Positions 24,888 to 34,473 are shown, counted from the stretch's first letter. The stretch is 64,000 nt of DNA from NIOZ-UU13 sp964417935 (GCA_964417935.1 CAYQKF010000007.1:13856-77855), one strand, 5' to 3'. Translations and numbers: made by a program. Notes: generated from the letters alone by a model not told the origin.

Positions 24888-26834
24888 ATGGACCCAAAAA
24901 AACGTAGTAGTGACAAAGCAACACAGGAAATGCTTAAGCGTATGTCTGAAGCGGGCATAGAAAACGCCTGGGACAGATTTGAGCAGCAAGAACCTCAATG
25001 CGGTTTCGGCAAACTTGGGATATGCTGCCGAAATTGCTCAATGGGCCCCTGTCGAATCGATCCCTTTGGGGATGGGCCGCAAGCGGGTATATGCGGTGCT
25101 ACCGCGGATACGATTGCTGCAAGAAACTTGGTGCGGATGGTTGCCGGTGGTGCTGCGGCACATTCCGACCACGGCCGGGACATCGCACACACATTCAAGA
25201 TGGCGGTCGAGAACGAAAGTTGTGACTATATGATTAAGGACGAGTTGAAATTGAGGGAAGTCGCAGCAAGGTATGGCATTAAGGTAGAAGGCAGAGAGAC
25301 GAAAGAGATAGCCGCTGATCTGGCTGACGCGGTGATGGTTGAATTTGGCAAGCAGGAGGGAACACTCCTCAGTGCGGCTGCTTATCCACCACCAGCCAGG
25401 CAAAAGGTTTGGGAAGAATTCGGTGTAACTCCTCGTTCCATTGACCGTGAAATCGTGGAGATTATGCACAGAACACATATCGGCGTAGGCTCAGACTATA
25501 AAAACCTTGTAAAGCAAGGTATTAGAGCGTCTCTGTCCGATGGATGGGGTGGGTCGCTTATCGCTACTGAGCTTTCTGATATTCTGTTTGGTAGCCCCTG
25601 GCCGATTCAATTCGGGGCTAATCTTGGCGTACTTGATGCCGAACAGGTCAACATCATTGTCCACGGTCACGAGCCAACATTGTCAGATATAATCGTGGCG
25701 GTCTCGCAGGAACCCGAACTGGTCAAAATGGCTAAAGATAAAGGTGCCAATGGCATCAATCTTGCCGGTATGTGCTGCACCGCTAATGAGACACTGATGC
25801 GTCACGGGATACCGGTCGCTGGAAATTTCCTTCAGCAGGAACTGGCGGTGATGACCGGTGTAGTGGAGGTTATGCTGGTGGACGTGCAGTGCATTATGCC
25901 CGCACTGGGGTCGCTGTCCGGCTGCTTCCATACCAGGCTGATTACCACTTCGCCCAAGTGTAAAATTGCAGGAGCAGAACACATTGAATTCCACGAGGAC
26001 AGGGCAGTGGAAACTGCAAGGAAAATCATCAAAATCGCCATTGAGAATTTTGCAAACAGAAAAGGCAAAGGTAATATTCCGAAGGTAAAGGAGCGTGGAA
26101 TTGCCGGTTTTACCACGGAAAATATCTTTTACCATCTTGGTGGCCGATTCCGGGCCAGTTACCGTCCTCTAAATGACAATATTATCAACGGGCGAATTCG
26201 CGGTGCCGCTGGAGTGGTGGGCTGCAATAATCCAAAGCAGGTGCACGATTACGGTCACCTTACGATGATAAAGGAACTTATCAAGAACGATGTTTTAGTC
26301 GTGAGCACGGGCTGCAGCGCGATCGCGGCAGGCAAAGCGGGGCTGATGAGACCTGATGCAGCGGCAAAATATTGCGGTAAAGGCCTGCATGAGGTCTGTG
26401 AGACTGTGGGGATACCACCAGTTCTTCACGTTGGCTCTTGCGTGGATAACAGCAGGATATTGACAATTCTGTCGAATGTAGTTGCCGAAGGCGGCCTGGG
26501 CGAAGATATTTCAGAGTTACCGGTCGCCGGGGCCGCACCTGAGTGGATGTCAGAAAAGGCCGTTTCAATCGGAATGTATTTCGTCGCTTCAGGTGTTTAT
26601 ACCGTTATTGGCGAGCCACTGCCCGTCCTCGGAGCTCCAAATTTAACACGTTATTTAACCGAAGAGATGGAAAAAGATATAGGCGGCAAATGGGCCTTTG
26701 AACGTGACCCAATCAAGGCCGCCCGAATGATGATTGAACATATAGAAAGTAAGCGCGACGCTCTGGGAATAAACGTAGAGAAGGAGCGCAAGCTTTACGA
26801 TATGGAAGACCGGCGAGCATTGGCTATAGAGTAG
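24888..26834 (+). CDS. cooS: Anaerobic carbon monoxide dehydrogenase catalytic subunit
   Basis: ATG 24888, seven bases after TGAGGG, gives 648 residues, the usual CooS length. The N-terminal cysteines CGFGKLGICCRNCSMGPC bind the B and D [4Fe-4S] clusters. C-cluster ligands appear later: GMCCTANE, VQCIMPAL with CFHTRLITTS, GVVGCNNPK, VSTGCSAIAAGKAGL and VGSCVDNSR. The enzyme interconverts CO and CO2 at the Ni-Fe-S C-cluster; within the CODH/ACS complex it supplies CO to the acetyl-CoA synthase. It lies between the NuoEF/HoxU-like genes and acsB. The monofunctional CooS form also occurs outside ACS complexes, but immediate adjacency to acsB supports the acetyl-CoA role. Confidence 0.95.
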   Translation: MDPKKRSSDKATQEMLKRMSEAGIENAWDRFEQQEPQCGFGKLGICCRNCSMGPCRIDPFGDGPQAGICGATADTIAARNLVRMVAGGAAAHSDHGRDIAHTFKMAVENESCDYMIKDELKLREVAARYGIKVEGRETKEIAADLADAVMVEFGKQEGTLLSAAAYPPPARQKVWEEFGVTPRSIDREIVEIMHRTHIGVGSDYKNLVKQGIRASLSDGWGGSLIATELSDILFGSPWPIQFGANLGVLDAEQVNIIVHGHEPTLSDIIVAVSQEPELVKMAKDKGANGINLAGMCCTANETLMRHGIPVAGNFLQQELAVMTGVVEVMLVDVQCIMPALGSLSGCFHTRLITTSPKCKIAGAEHIEFHEDRAVETARKIIKIAIENFANRKGKGNIPKVKERGIAGFTTENIFYHLGGRFRASYRPLNDNIINGRIRGAAGVVGCNNPKQVHDYGHLTMIKELIKNDVLVVSTGCSAIAAGKAGLMRPDAAAKYCGKGLHEVCETVGIPPVLHVGSCVDNSRILTILSNVVAEGGLGEDISELPVAGAAPEWMSEKAVSIGMYFVASGVYTVIGEPLPVLGAPNLTRYLTEEMEKDIGGKWAFERDPIKAARMMIEHIESKRDALGINVEKERKLYDMEDRRALAIE

Positions 26835-26898
26835 AAGAGCACAAAATCGAAACAGTAAAATGTAATACAGTATATTAAATACGAAGGTAGGTTAGTTT

Positions 26899-29085
26899 AT
26901 GTCAAAAATCATTGCATCAGCAGCTATACGCGGCGCTCATAAAATAGCCAAGCAGGCCGAAGACATCTTAACGCAGGCCATCAGCGAAAAAGGCGAAGAT
27001 TGCAAAGTCGAATTTCCTAACACCGGTTACTACATACCCATCATTTACTCTATGACCGGAAGAGCGGTGGAAAAATTAGCCGACTTCAAAGAAGTAACGC
27101 AGGAGGTAAAAGACTTATTGCCGCCGCCGGTCGATGATGATTTGTGGGTACCTTATCTGGGCCAGGCTCTGGACGCCGGTATGGCAACGCTTTTTGCAGA
27201 GGAGATTATCGAGGCCTGCAAGTATCTAATCGGCCCCAATCCGGTGGACGGCATTTGGCTTGGCGCAGCCGATGATGTAATCCTGCGAGAGCGCGGCATA
27301 CAGTTCGTGGACGGGACAGCACCAGGATTTGCTGCAATTGCGGGAGCGGCACCGGATGTGGAAACTGCCGTAGAAATTGCCCGAAAGTGCCAAGAACGAA
27401 GCCTGTATGTCTTTATGTCCGCGCACAACAACGGTACCACTTTCGCCGAGCAACTCGTCGAAGGCGGCGTACAGTTGGGCTGGGAGACGCGACTTGTGCC
27501 TTTCGGATGCGAAATCACATCCGCAATATACTCCCTCGGTTTCGCAAGCCGGGCGGCCCTTAGCTTCGGAGGCGTTCAGGCCGGTGACTTCCGGCGCAAT
27601 CTGCTCTACAACAAAAACAGAATCTTCGCCTTCGTTATGGCCCTGGGCAAGGTTACAGACGAATGGTATGCAACCGCCGCTGGTGCAATTAACTACGGTT
27701 TCCCCGTCATCGCCGATTCGGACATCCCGGAAATTCTGCCCACAGGTGTATGCACGTACGAGCATGTGGTTTCTGAAATTCCTCACGACCAGATCGTCGA
27801 GAAGGCTATCGAAGTTCGCGGCCTGAAGATAAAGGTCGCGGAAATAGACATCCCAGTGCCACACAGCCCGGCATTTGAAGGTGAACGTATTCGCAAGGAA
27901 GAAATGCACTGCGAATTCGGCGGCCAAAGAACGCCAGCGTTTGAATGGCTACAGATGCTGGATATCAGCGAGGTTGAAGACGGCAAAGTAGAAGTGGAAG
28001 GGCGAGATGTCGATTCTCTCGAAGAAGGGGGAAAACTACCGCTGGGAATAGTGATAGAAGTAGCGGGGAGAAAAATGCAGCCTGATTTTGAGCCGGTGCT
28101 GGAGCGGCAGGTGCACACATTTATGAATGAGGCACAAGGGCTGTGGCATATGGGCCAGCGAGACATAAGCTGGGTACGAATCTCCAAGGATGCTTTTAGG
28201 GCAGGCTTCAGACTCGAACATATAGGCACGCTGCTCCATGGGCTGTATCACGACCAATATTCTAACATTTTGGATAAGGTACAGGTTAGGATTTTAACTG
28301 ATGAGCGGAAGGTCGTAGAACTTCGTGAGACGGCCCGCAAGGTATTCGCCGAACGCGATAAACGTATTGCCGGTATGACCGATGAAGAGATAGATACATT
28401 TTACTCCTGCACACTGTGCCAGAGTTTCGCTCCGAACCACGTCTGTGTAGTTTCGCCGGAACGTCCGGGTTTGTGCGGTGCTTATAGCTGGCTGGACTGC
28501 CGGGCGGCATTCGAGATAACTCCCTCAGGGCCCAATCAGCCCATTTCTAAAGGAAATTGTATCGAGACGACCATCGGCCAATGGGACAAGGTAAACGCAT
28601 TTGTCCTAAAGGCCAGTGGTGGTAACATCGAGCGAATGAGCCAGTATAGTATGATTACCGACCCGATGACCTCGTGCGGCTGCTTCGAATGTATCGCCGC
28701 GGTGCTGCCGTCAACAGGAGGAATAATGATTGTCAACAGGGAGTTTCCTGAGATGACGCCTTGCGGGATGAAGTTTTCGACGCTCGCCGGCACTGTCGGC
28801 GGCGGACAGCAGACGCCAGGCTTCATCGGTCATTCAAAGCATTACATCTGCTCAAGAAAATTCATAGCTGCTGAAGACGGGATTAAGCGGATAGTATGGA
28901 TGCCCACGATGCTCAAAGAAGAAATTAAGGATGCTATCGCCGAAAGAGTCAAGGAAATAGGACTGACCCCGGAAGAATTCTTAGCCAAGATTGCCGATGA
29001 GACCTCGGCCGCGACCGAAGAAGAGGTTTTGGAATTTATTACCAAAAACGAGCACCCCGTAACAACTTTAGAACCGATGTTCTAA
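26899..29085 (+). CDS. acsB: Acetyl-CoA synthase (CO-methylating), CODH/ACS beta subunit
   Basis: The 728-residue protein is full length for bacterial AcsB, including the N-terminal domain that contacts CODH. A-cluster ligands are all present: Cys504, Cys507, Cys516 and Cys526 for the [4Fe-4S] cube, and the Cys593-Gly-Cys595 pair that holds the distal nickel, in register with the Moorella enzyme shifted by two. It joins CO, a methyl group from the corrinoid protein and CoA to make acetyl-CoA. RBS GAAGGTAGG lies upstream. A palindromic repeat separates it from acsC. Confidence 0.96.
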   Translation: MSKIIASAAIRGAHKIAKQAEDILTQAISEKGEDCKVEFPNTGYYIPIIYSMTGRAVEKLADFKEVTQEVKDLLPPPVDDDLWVPYLGQALDAGMATLFAEEIIEACKYLIGPNPVDGIWLGAADDVILRERGIQFVDGTAPGFAAIAGAAPDVETAVEIARKCQERSLYVFMSAHNNGTTFAEQLVEGGVQLGWETRLVPFGCEITSAIYSLGFASRAALSFGGVQAGDFRRNLLYNKNRIFAFVMALGKVTDEWYATAAGAINYGFPVIADSDIPEILPTGVCTYEHVVSEIPHDQIVEKAIEVRGLKIKVAEIDIPVPHSPAFEGERIRKEEMHCEFGGQRTPAFEWLQMLDISEVEDGKVEVEGRDVDSLEEGGKLPLGIVIEVAGRKMQPDFEPVLERQVHTFMNEAQGLWHMGQRDISWVRISKDAFRAGFRLEHIGTLLHGLYHDQYSNILDKVQVRILTDERKVVELRETARKVFAERDKRIAGMTDEEIDTFYSCTLCQSFAPNHVCVVSPERPGLCGAYSWLDCRAAFEITPSGPNQPISKGNCIETTIGQWDKVNAFVLKASGGNIERMSQYSMITDPMTSCGCFECIAAVLPSTGGIMIVNREFPEMTPCGMKFSTLAGTVGGGQQTPGFIGHSKHYICSRKFIAAEDGIKRIVWMPTMLKEEIKDAIAERVKEIGLTPEEFLAKIADETSAATEEEVLEFITKNEHPVTTLEPMF

Positions 29086-29110
29086 AAAGCACGAAATACG
29101 GAACGAAATC

Positions 29111-29182
29111 AAGTGAACTGAAGTGTCTAAAGTTTGAAGTGCCTAAAGTGAAAAAATAACTTTAGCTCACTTTAGGCACTTT
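29111..29182. repeat. TTTAGGCACTTTAGCTCAC palindromic repeat, copy 3
   Basis: AAGTGTCTAAAG and GTGCCTAAAGTG units are followed after an A-rich spacer by TTTAGCTCACTTTAGGCACT. It forms a hairpin between acsB and acsC, where transcript processing could set different subunit amounts. Confidence 0.8.
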
Positions 29183-29221
29183 CTAATAAGAAATACAATA
29201 TACGAAGAAAGGACGAATGCT

Positions 29222-30559
29222 ATGGCACTGACAGGATTGGATATATTTAAACTCCTACCGAAAACCAACTGCAAAAAGTGCGGCATGCCTACTTGTCTGG
29301 CCTTTGCTATGGCGCTTGCTCAGAAACGCGCCAAACTCGAAGACTGCCCCGACGTCTCTGAAGAAGCCAAAGAAAAACTCGCTGCGGCAGCGGCCCCGCC
29401 AATGGCAAAAGTTGTGTTCGGCACCGGAGACAATGAGGTCCAGATTGGACAGGAAACAGTGATATTCCGACACGAAGAGAAATTTTATAATCCGACCGTT
29501 CTGGCTGTAACCGTCTCGGACAAACTTACCGGTGAGGATTTAACCAAACGCATCGAGGCTGTAAATGCACTCCAGTTTGAGCGTATCGGCATCAAAATCG
29601 GAGCCAGGGCCATAGCTCTCGTCAACGACAGCGGCTCATCTGAGTCTTTTGCACAGGCTGCCGCAGTAGTACAAAACGCCAGCGATTTTGCTTTAATCTT
29701 AGTAACCCAATCACCCGATGCAATGGCCGCGGCGATAGCTCAAACTAAAGAATCTGTACCTTTACTTGCCTCGGCCACTCCCGATACTGCTCAGGAAATG
29801 GCGAAAATCGCCAAGGAAAATAGCTGCCCTATCGTAGCACAGGCAGAATCAATTGACGCCCTGGCTGAGCTTACCGAAAAGATTAAGGCCGAAGGAGTCG
29901 AAGATATTGTATTAAACCTCCAGACCCCGAACCTGCGGGACCAATTACTTAATCTCTCAAAGATGCGAGCTTTGGCGCTGAAAAAAACCTTTAGACCATT
30001 GGGCTTTCCAACTATATCCTTCGTACCTGATGGTGACACCGATACACAGGCAGCTTCCGCCATAAGCTTAATTTGCAAATACGCCGGCATTGTAGTGCTC
30101 GATACTGTCGAACCGTATGCGCTTTTGCCGATGCTGACCGCGGTGATGAATATCTTCACCGACCCACAGAAGCCCGTCCAGGTAGAACCGAAAGTCTATC
30201 ATATCGGCGAACCTAATGAGAATTCACCGATGATGTTCACGACGAACTTTTCACTGACATACTACACAGTGGAATCAGATGTCGAGGCCAGCAGGATACC
30301 AAGCTATATCCTCGTGGTCGATACCGAAGGCACAAGTGTCCTGACGGCTTATTCCGGAGACAAGCTCAACGAAAAAACGGTAGCTGATGCTATGACCAAA
30401 AACAGCGTGGAAGACCTGGTTAAACACCGCAAACTGATAATCCCCGGCTACGTTGCGGTAATGAGCGGCAAACTCGAAGAGGCCACTAACTGGGAGGTTA
30501 TGGTTGGCCCAAGAGAATGTTCGATGCTGCCTAAATTTCTCCAGGAAGTCTGGAATTAA
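29222..30559 (+). CDS. acsC: Corrinoid iron-sulfur protein, large subunit
   Basis: The 445-residue protein starts with the CFeSP [4Fe-4S] domain: Cys17, Cys20, Cys25 and Cys42 in CKKCGMPTC and LEDC. A TIM-barrel follows and then the C-terminal corrinoid-binding domain. With AcsD it carries the methyl group from methyl-THF to the A-cluster of AcsB. Length and motif spacing agree with acetogen AcsC. ATG 29222 follows GAAAGGA. A hairpin-rich 106-base spacer precedes acsV. Confidence 0.95.
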   Translation: MALTGLDIFKLLPKTNCKKCGMPTCLAFAMALAQKRAKLEDCPDVSEEAKEKLAAAAAPPMAKVVFGTGDNEVQIGQETVIFRHEEKFYNPTVLAVTVSDKLTGEDLTKRIEAVNALQFERIGIKIGARAIALVNDSGSSESFAQAAAVVQNASDFALILVTQSPDAMAAAIAQTKESVPLLASATPDTAQEMAKIAKENSCPIVAQAESIDALAELTEKIKAEGVEDIVLNLQTPNLRDQLLNLSKMRALALKKTFRPLGFPTISFVPDGDTDTQAASAISLICKYAGIVVLDTVEPYALLPMLTAVMNIFTDPQKPVQVEPKVYHIGEPNENSPMMFTTNFSLTYYTVESDVEASRIPSYILVVDTEGTSVLTAYSGDKLNEKTVADAMTKNSVEDLVKHRKLIIPGYVAVMSGKLEEATNWEVMVGPRECSMLPKFLQEVWN

Positions 30560-30595
30560 ACTGGATGCTCGCCTCTCGATACTGAAAAGCACGCT

Positions 30596-30668
30596 TCTAA
30601 CAGGCGTGTTAGATACTCGTAAAAGGAAAAATCGAGAATCGAAAATCGAAAATGGAGAATCGAGAATG
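30596..30668 (+). promoter_or_regulatory. Hairpin and decamer-repeat leader between acsC and acsV
   Basis: TCTAACA (30596-30602) and TGTTAGA (30607-30613) form a 7-bp stem with a 4-base loop; CACGC/GCGTG nearby offers an alternative pairing. It is followed by near-tandem AATCGAGAATCGAAAATCG-type repeats (30630-30668) that run into the acsV ribosome-binding site and start. This may tune the amount of the activator relative to the corrinoid protein. Confidence 0.35.
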
Positions 30669-32585
30669 GAAAAGAGTAAGAAGAAAGAATGCACAGTCCG
30701 TTTTGAGCCAAGCGGCCTTAAGATAAAAGTGCCGGCCGGGACGGTTCTGCTCGAGGCCGCCCACAAAGCCGGTATTTATTTAAGCAGCATCTGTGGCGGC
30801 GATGGATATTGCGGAAAGTGCAAAGTAATAATTGATGAAGGACAATTTCAAACCAAGCCCACCTCTTTACTTACACCGGACGAAACACGAGAAAATGTCG
30901 TTCTTGCCTGCCAGACCAGAGTCCTATCTGATATGACTATAACTGTTCCAAAGTCTCATAGTTTGGAAACAAGTCAAATTCTTATGGATACGGACGCTCG
31001 CAGATTCAGCGAACTGACCGGTGAGCCTGAAGCAGGGCTGTTTGAGTTTGACCCGTTAGTTCAAAAGCTTTGTCTCGAAATGACACCCCCGAGTGTACAA
31101 GACCACACCGCTGACCACGAGCGCCTGTACTTGGCAATACGGGAAAATATCGATGCTCCTACAATGCAAACAGGCTTTCGCATTCTGCAACAACTCTCGA
31201 GGGTGCTTTGCGAAGCGAATTACAAGGTTGCGGTGACAATCGGTCAACGCGGTGAAACTACGGAAGTTATAGAGGTTGAGCCAGGCAAGCAGTGTGAAAT
31301 GAATTTCGCCGTTGCTGTGGATTTAGGTACAACTACCGTGGTAGCTCATCTTATCAATTTGACAAAAGCCAACACAATAGATACGGAAGCTACGTATAAC
31401 AGCCAGATAAATTTTGGCGAGGACTACATTCGCCGAATTATCTATGCAGAAGAGAATAATGCTTTCGATGAAATGCAGAATCGCATCGTACACGACGTGA
31501 ACAATCTTATTGTAACACTGGCAACGAGGCAAAAAATCGATTTGCACGACATAACCGCCGTAATATGTGCCGGCAACACCGCAATGGTGCATTTTTTGCT
31601 GAACCTGGACCCAAAGCGTATCCGCAGAGAGCCGTATGTCGCTTCAGCCGGCTTTGTGCCGCCAATCCGGGCGGCAGAAGCAGGCGTTCAGATTAACAAG
31701 CGAGGTCTATTATATTGTCTGCCAAGTGTAGCTGCTTATGTAGGCAGTGACATAGTAGCCGGTGTTCTAACCACGCGAATCTTTACCAAAAAAGGTATCT
31801 CACTTTTTGCTGATATTGGAACAAACGGTGAGGTGGTTCTCGGTAATCAGGATTGGCTGGTCTGTGCCTCAAGCTCAGCAGGCCCTGCGTTCGAAGGAAG
31901 TGGAGTCAAGCACGGCATGAGGGCCGGTGCCGGCGCTATCGAAAAACTGACTATTCTCGACGATGGTTCTATCGAACTCAAGACAATCGCCGATACTCAT
32001 CCAGTCGGCATTTGCGGCTCAGGTCTTCTGGACACTCTTGCCGAATTATTTACCAACGGCATCATAGACCGAACGGGGCGACTCAAAGCTAACGGCCAGC
32101 CAAGATTAACCGAAGGTGACGAGGGCCGGCAGTTCCAAATAGTCCCGGCAGCTAACGAGCACCAGGAAATAGTAATCACACAGGCGGATATCGACAATTT
32201 GGTTCGTTCCAAAGCGGGTGTCTTCGCCGCCATCAGGGTGCTTATGGAGTCAACCCAGACAAAGCTCGAAGACCTGGATGCGGTTTACCTGGCCGGGGGA
32301 TTCGGAAACTTCCTGAACGTTCGCCAGGCTGTTACTATCGGGATGTTACCTGATGTGCCTTTGGAGAAGATTCAATTTGTGGGAAACACCTCAATCGCAG
32401 GGGCCAAAACCGTACTGCTTAGCCGAAAAGCCCTAAAGACCGCAGAAAAAATCGCCAAAAGTATGACGTATTTTGATTTGATGAGCCATACGGGATATAT
32501 GGAGGAATTTACCAGAGCTAATTTCTTACCACACACGGATTTATCGCTGTTCCCATCGGTAAGAGCCATAAAGTGCGAAACATAA
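30666..32585 (+). CDS. acsV: Corrinoid activation protein (RACo) with [2Fe-2S] and ASKHA domains
   Basis: The frame opens at 30504 inside acsC, but ATG 30666 after a GGAG-like site matches the family start and gives 639 residues. The N-terminal [2Fe-2S] ferredoxin domain has Cys43, Cys49, Cys52 and Cys82. A linker leads to the ASKHA-type ATPase domain with VAVDLGTTTVVAHL, FADIGTNGEVV, ASSSAGPAFEG and AGGFGNFL. AcsV uses ATP to re-reduce Co(II) of the corrinoid protein to active Co(I). It lies between acsC and acsD, the usual neighbourhood. Confidence 0.93.
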   Translation: MEKSKKKECTVRFEPSGLKIKVPAGTVLLEAAHKAGIYLSSICGGDGYCGKCKVIIDEGQFQTKPTSLLTPDETRENVVLACQTRVLSDMTITVPKSHSLETSQILMDTDARRFSELTGEPEAGLFEFDPLVQKLCLEMTPPSVQDHTADHERLYLAIRENIDAPTMQTGFRILQQLSRVLCEANYKVAVTIGQRGETTEVIEVEPGKQCEMNFAVAVDLGTTTVVAHLINLTKANTIDTEATYNSQINFGEDYIRRIIYAEENNAFDEMQNRIVHDVNNLIVTLATRQKIDLHDITAVICAGNTAMVHFLLNLDPKRIRREPYVASAGFVPPIRAAEAGVQINKRGLLYCLPSVAAYVGSDIVAGVLTTRIFTKKGISLFADIGTNGEVVLGNQDWLVCASSSAGPAFEGSGVKHGMRAGAGAIEKLTILDDGSIELKTIADTHPVGICGSGLLDTLAELFTNGIIDRTGRLKANGQPRLTEGDEGRQFQIVPAANEHQEIVITQADIDNLVRSKAGVFAAIRVLMESTQTKLEDLDAVYLAGGFGNFLNVRQAVTIGMLPDVPLEKIQFVGNTSIAGAKTVLLSRKALKTAEKIAKSMTYFDLMSHTGYMEEFTRANFLPHTDLSLFPSVRAIKCET

Positions 32586-32605
32586 AGCATTAAATTATGA
32601 TATTT

Positions 32606-32709
32606 TGTCATCCTGAGCGAAGCGAAGGAACTGGCCAGAAAATAGGAACAAGCTGGCATTACATAAGGCAAGAGATTCTTCGCTCCACTTCGTTCCGCTC
32701 AGAATGACA
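32606..32709. repeat. TGTCAT...GAATGACA inverted-repeat element, copy 2
   Basis: Starts TGTCATCCTGAGCGAAGCG and ends with the complement CGTTCCGCTCAGAATGACA; internal arms are GCGAAGGA and GATTCTTCGC. It is the same family as 11881-11984. It lies between acsV and the second cooC. Confidence 0.82.
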
Positions 32710-32738
32710 TACTGGATGATTTATACAAGATACGAAAC

Positions 32739-33488
32739 ATGGCAACAACTATTGCAATAAGTGGAAAAGGCGGCTCAGGCAAGTCAACTTTAGCCGCTAT
32801 GATTATAAGGTTCCTGCTGGCCCAGGCCGACAGAAAAACCGTGCTTGTTGTGGATGCCGATCCAAATGCCTGCCTCGGCCTGATGTTGGGAGTTCAACCG
32901 ACCGGCACCATCGCGGACATCCGAGAAATGAAACCCAGCAATGCGGGTATGGATCGGCTGCGCTCCTTCGAATACAACATGCAGCAGGCAATTACCGAAG
33001 CCGATGGATTCGACTTGCTTACTATGGGCCGCCCGGAAGGACCAGGATGCTACTGTGCGGCGAACAATATACTCAGAACCTTCATGGACAAACTAAGCTC
33101 AACCTACGGGTACGTCGTCATAGACAACGAGGCTGGGATGGAGCATCTGTCCCGCCGAACAACCAATAATGTTGACCTGCTGTGCATCGTAGCAGAACCG
33201 ACCTCCATCGGCGCCCTTACCACCCGGAGGATTTTCGACCTTGCAAAACAACTGCCGATTGTTGTAAAGCAAATCGGCGTTATATGGAACAAAGCCGAGA
33301 ACAGTAAAGAAATAGATGGGATAGACATCTTTGGTCATATACCTTATGATAAGGCCGTTTCCGAAGCCTCAATGCAGGCCAAAACGGTTTTTGACCTTGT
33401 AAATGACAGCCCCGCCTTTTCGGCGGCATGGAAAATATTCGAAGATATTTTAGTTTTAAGCTCTCAGTCTACGAATCCCAAACTATAA
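32739..33488 (+). CDS. cooC: CooC/AcsF-type nickel maturation ATPase (second copy)
   Basis: The 249-residue protein has deviant Walker A SGKGGSGKST at residues 8-17, then VVDADPNACLGLMLG, the metal-binding GPGCYCAANN motif (CXC) and IDNEAGMEHLSRRT. This is the classical CooC/AcsF form that inserts nickel into CODH or the acetyl-CoA synthase A-cluster. Its position among acsV and acsD matches acetogen operons. It differs clearly from the copy at 18198, so the two probably serve different clients. Confidence 0.92.
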   Translation: MATTIAISGKGGSGKSTLAAMIIRFLLAQADRKTVLVVDADPNACLGLMLGVQPTGTIADIREMKPSNAGMDRLRSFEYNMQQAITEADGFDLLTMGRPEGPGCYCAANNILRTFMDKLSSTYGYVVIDNEAGMEHLSRRTTNNVDLLCIVAEPTSIGALTTRRIFDLAKQLPIVVKQIGVIWNKAENSKEIDGIDIFGHIPYDKAVSEASMQAKTVFDLVNDSPAFSAAWKIFEDILVLSSQSTNPKL

Positions 33489-33516
33489 ACGATGAACTAT
33501 TTTTGGAGGTCTCAAA

Positions 33517-34473
33517 ATGCCAGTTCCTGAAGTTGCAGAAAGATTTACCGGCTCAGTAAACCACCTTACGCTTGGGGCAACCAAAAACGATGGGGGCACT
33601 CGAACCTCCACGGTAACCGTGGGCGGAGCGCGTAATGTTGTCTATTGCGGCTCGGCAGCCGATGCCGGCGAAAAACCGGTCATCGCTATGGACGTCCTGG
33701 ACAGCAAGCCCGACGATTGGCCCGACGTCCTGCTCGAACCTTATAAAGATGTGCTCGACAGTCCCGGCGATTGGGCCAAAAAGTGCGTAGAAGAGTTCGG
33801 GGCAGACTTAATTTGTCTCAAATTCGAAGGCATCCACCCCGACAAGGGTGATAGAGATGCCGCTCACGCCGTCAAGGTTACCGAGGAAGTGTTAAAAGCA
33901 GTTGGTGTACCTCTTGTGCTCTGGGGCTGTGGAAATGACGAAAAAGACAACCAGGTTATGCCCAAGGTCAGCGGTGCCGCAAAAGGCGAAAAATGCCTCA
34001 TCGGAACCGTTACAGAGGACAATTACAAATCCCTGACCGCTATCGCCCTGGCCGACGGCCATTATCTGATCACCGAGGCCCCCCTGGACATCAATATCGC
34101 CAAGCAGGTCAATATCTTGTCTTCTGATATGGGCTTCCCATTAGAGCGAATAGTAACGTTTCAGGCCACCGGAGCATTGGGATATGGAATAGAGTATGCC
34201 TATTCGATTCAGGAACGGCAGCGTATCGCCGCCCTTACCGGCGACAAAATGATGGCTATGCCGGTCATCTGTGACGTAGGTTACGAATCCTGGCGGGCCA
34301 AGGAGGCCAAGCTCACAGACGCACCGGGCTGGGGCTCAGCCGACGACCGGGGTCCGATGTGGGAAACGGCCACCGCCATCTGCCTGCTGCAGGCCGGCGT
34401 CGATATAATTCGAATGCGCCATCCCAAAGCCGTCACTACCGTCAAGAACTTCATCAATAAGGTATGGACTTAA
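33517..34473 (+). CDS. acsD: Corrinoid iron-sulfur protein, small subunit
   Basis: The 318-residue protein is full length and follows GGAGGTCTCAAA. It contains the family landmarks NHLTLGATKNDGGTRTSTV at the start, MDVLDSKPDDWP, VLWGCGNDEKDN, TEAPLDINIAKQ and the C-terminal RMRHPKAV segment. It forms a TIM barrel that pairs with AcsC and holds the corrinoid between them. Neighbours cooC and acsE confirm the assignment. Confidence 0.95.
   Translation: MPVPEVAERFTGSVNHLTLGATKNDGGTRTSTVTVGGARNVVYCGSAADAGEKPVIAMDVLDSKPDDWPDVLLEPYKDVLDSPGDWAKKCVEEFGADLICLKFEGIHPDKGDRDAAHAVKVTEEVLKAVGVPLVLWGCGNDEKDNQVMPKVSGAAKGEKCLIGTVTEDNYKSLTAIALADGHYLITEAPLDINIAKQVNILSSDMGFPLERIVTFQATGALGYGIEYAYSIQERQRIAALTGDKMMAMPVICDVGYESWRAKEAKLTDAPGWGSADDRGPMWETATAICLLQAGVDIIRMRHPKAVTTVKNFINKVWT

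Noticed and set aside
24888..26834. Archaeal-type CODH alpha subunit (CdhA)
   Set aside because: Length (648 residues), N-terminal cluster motif and adjacency to bacterial AcsB fit bacterial CooS/AcsA; there is no CdhB-like gene.
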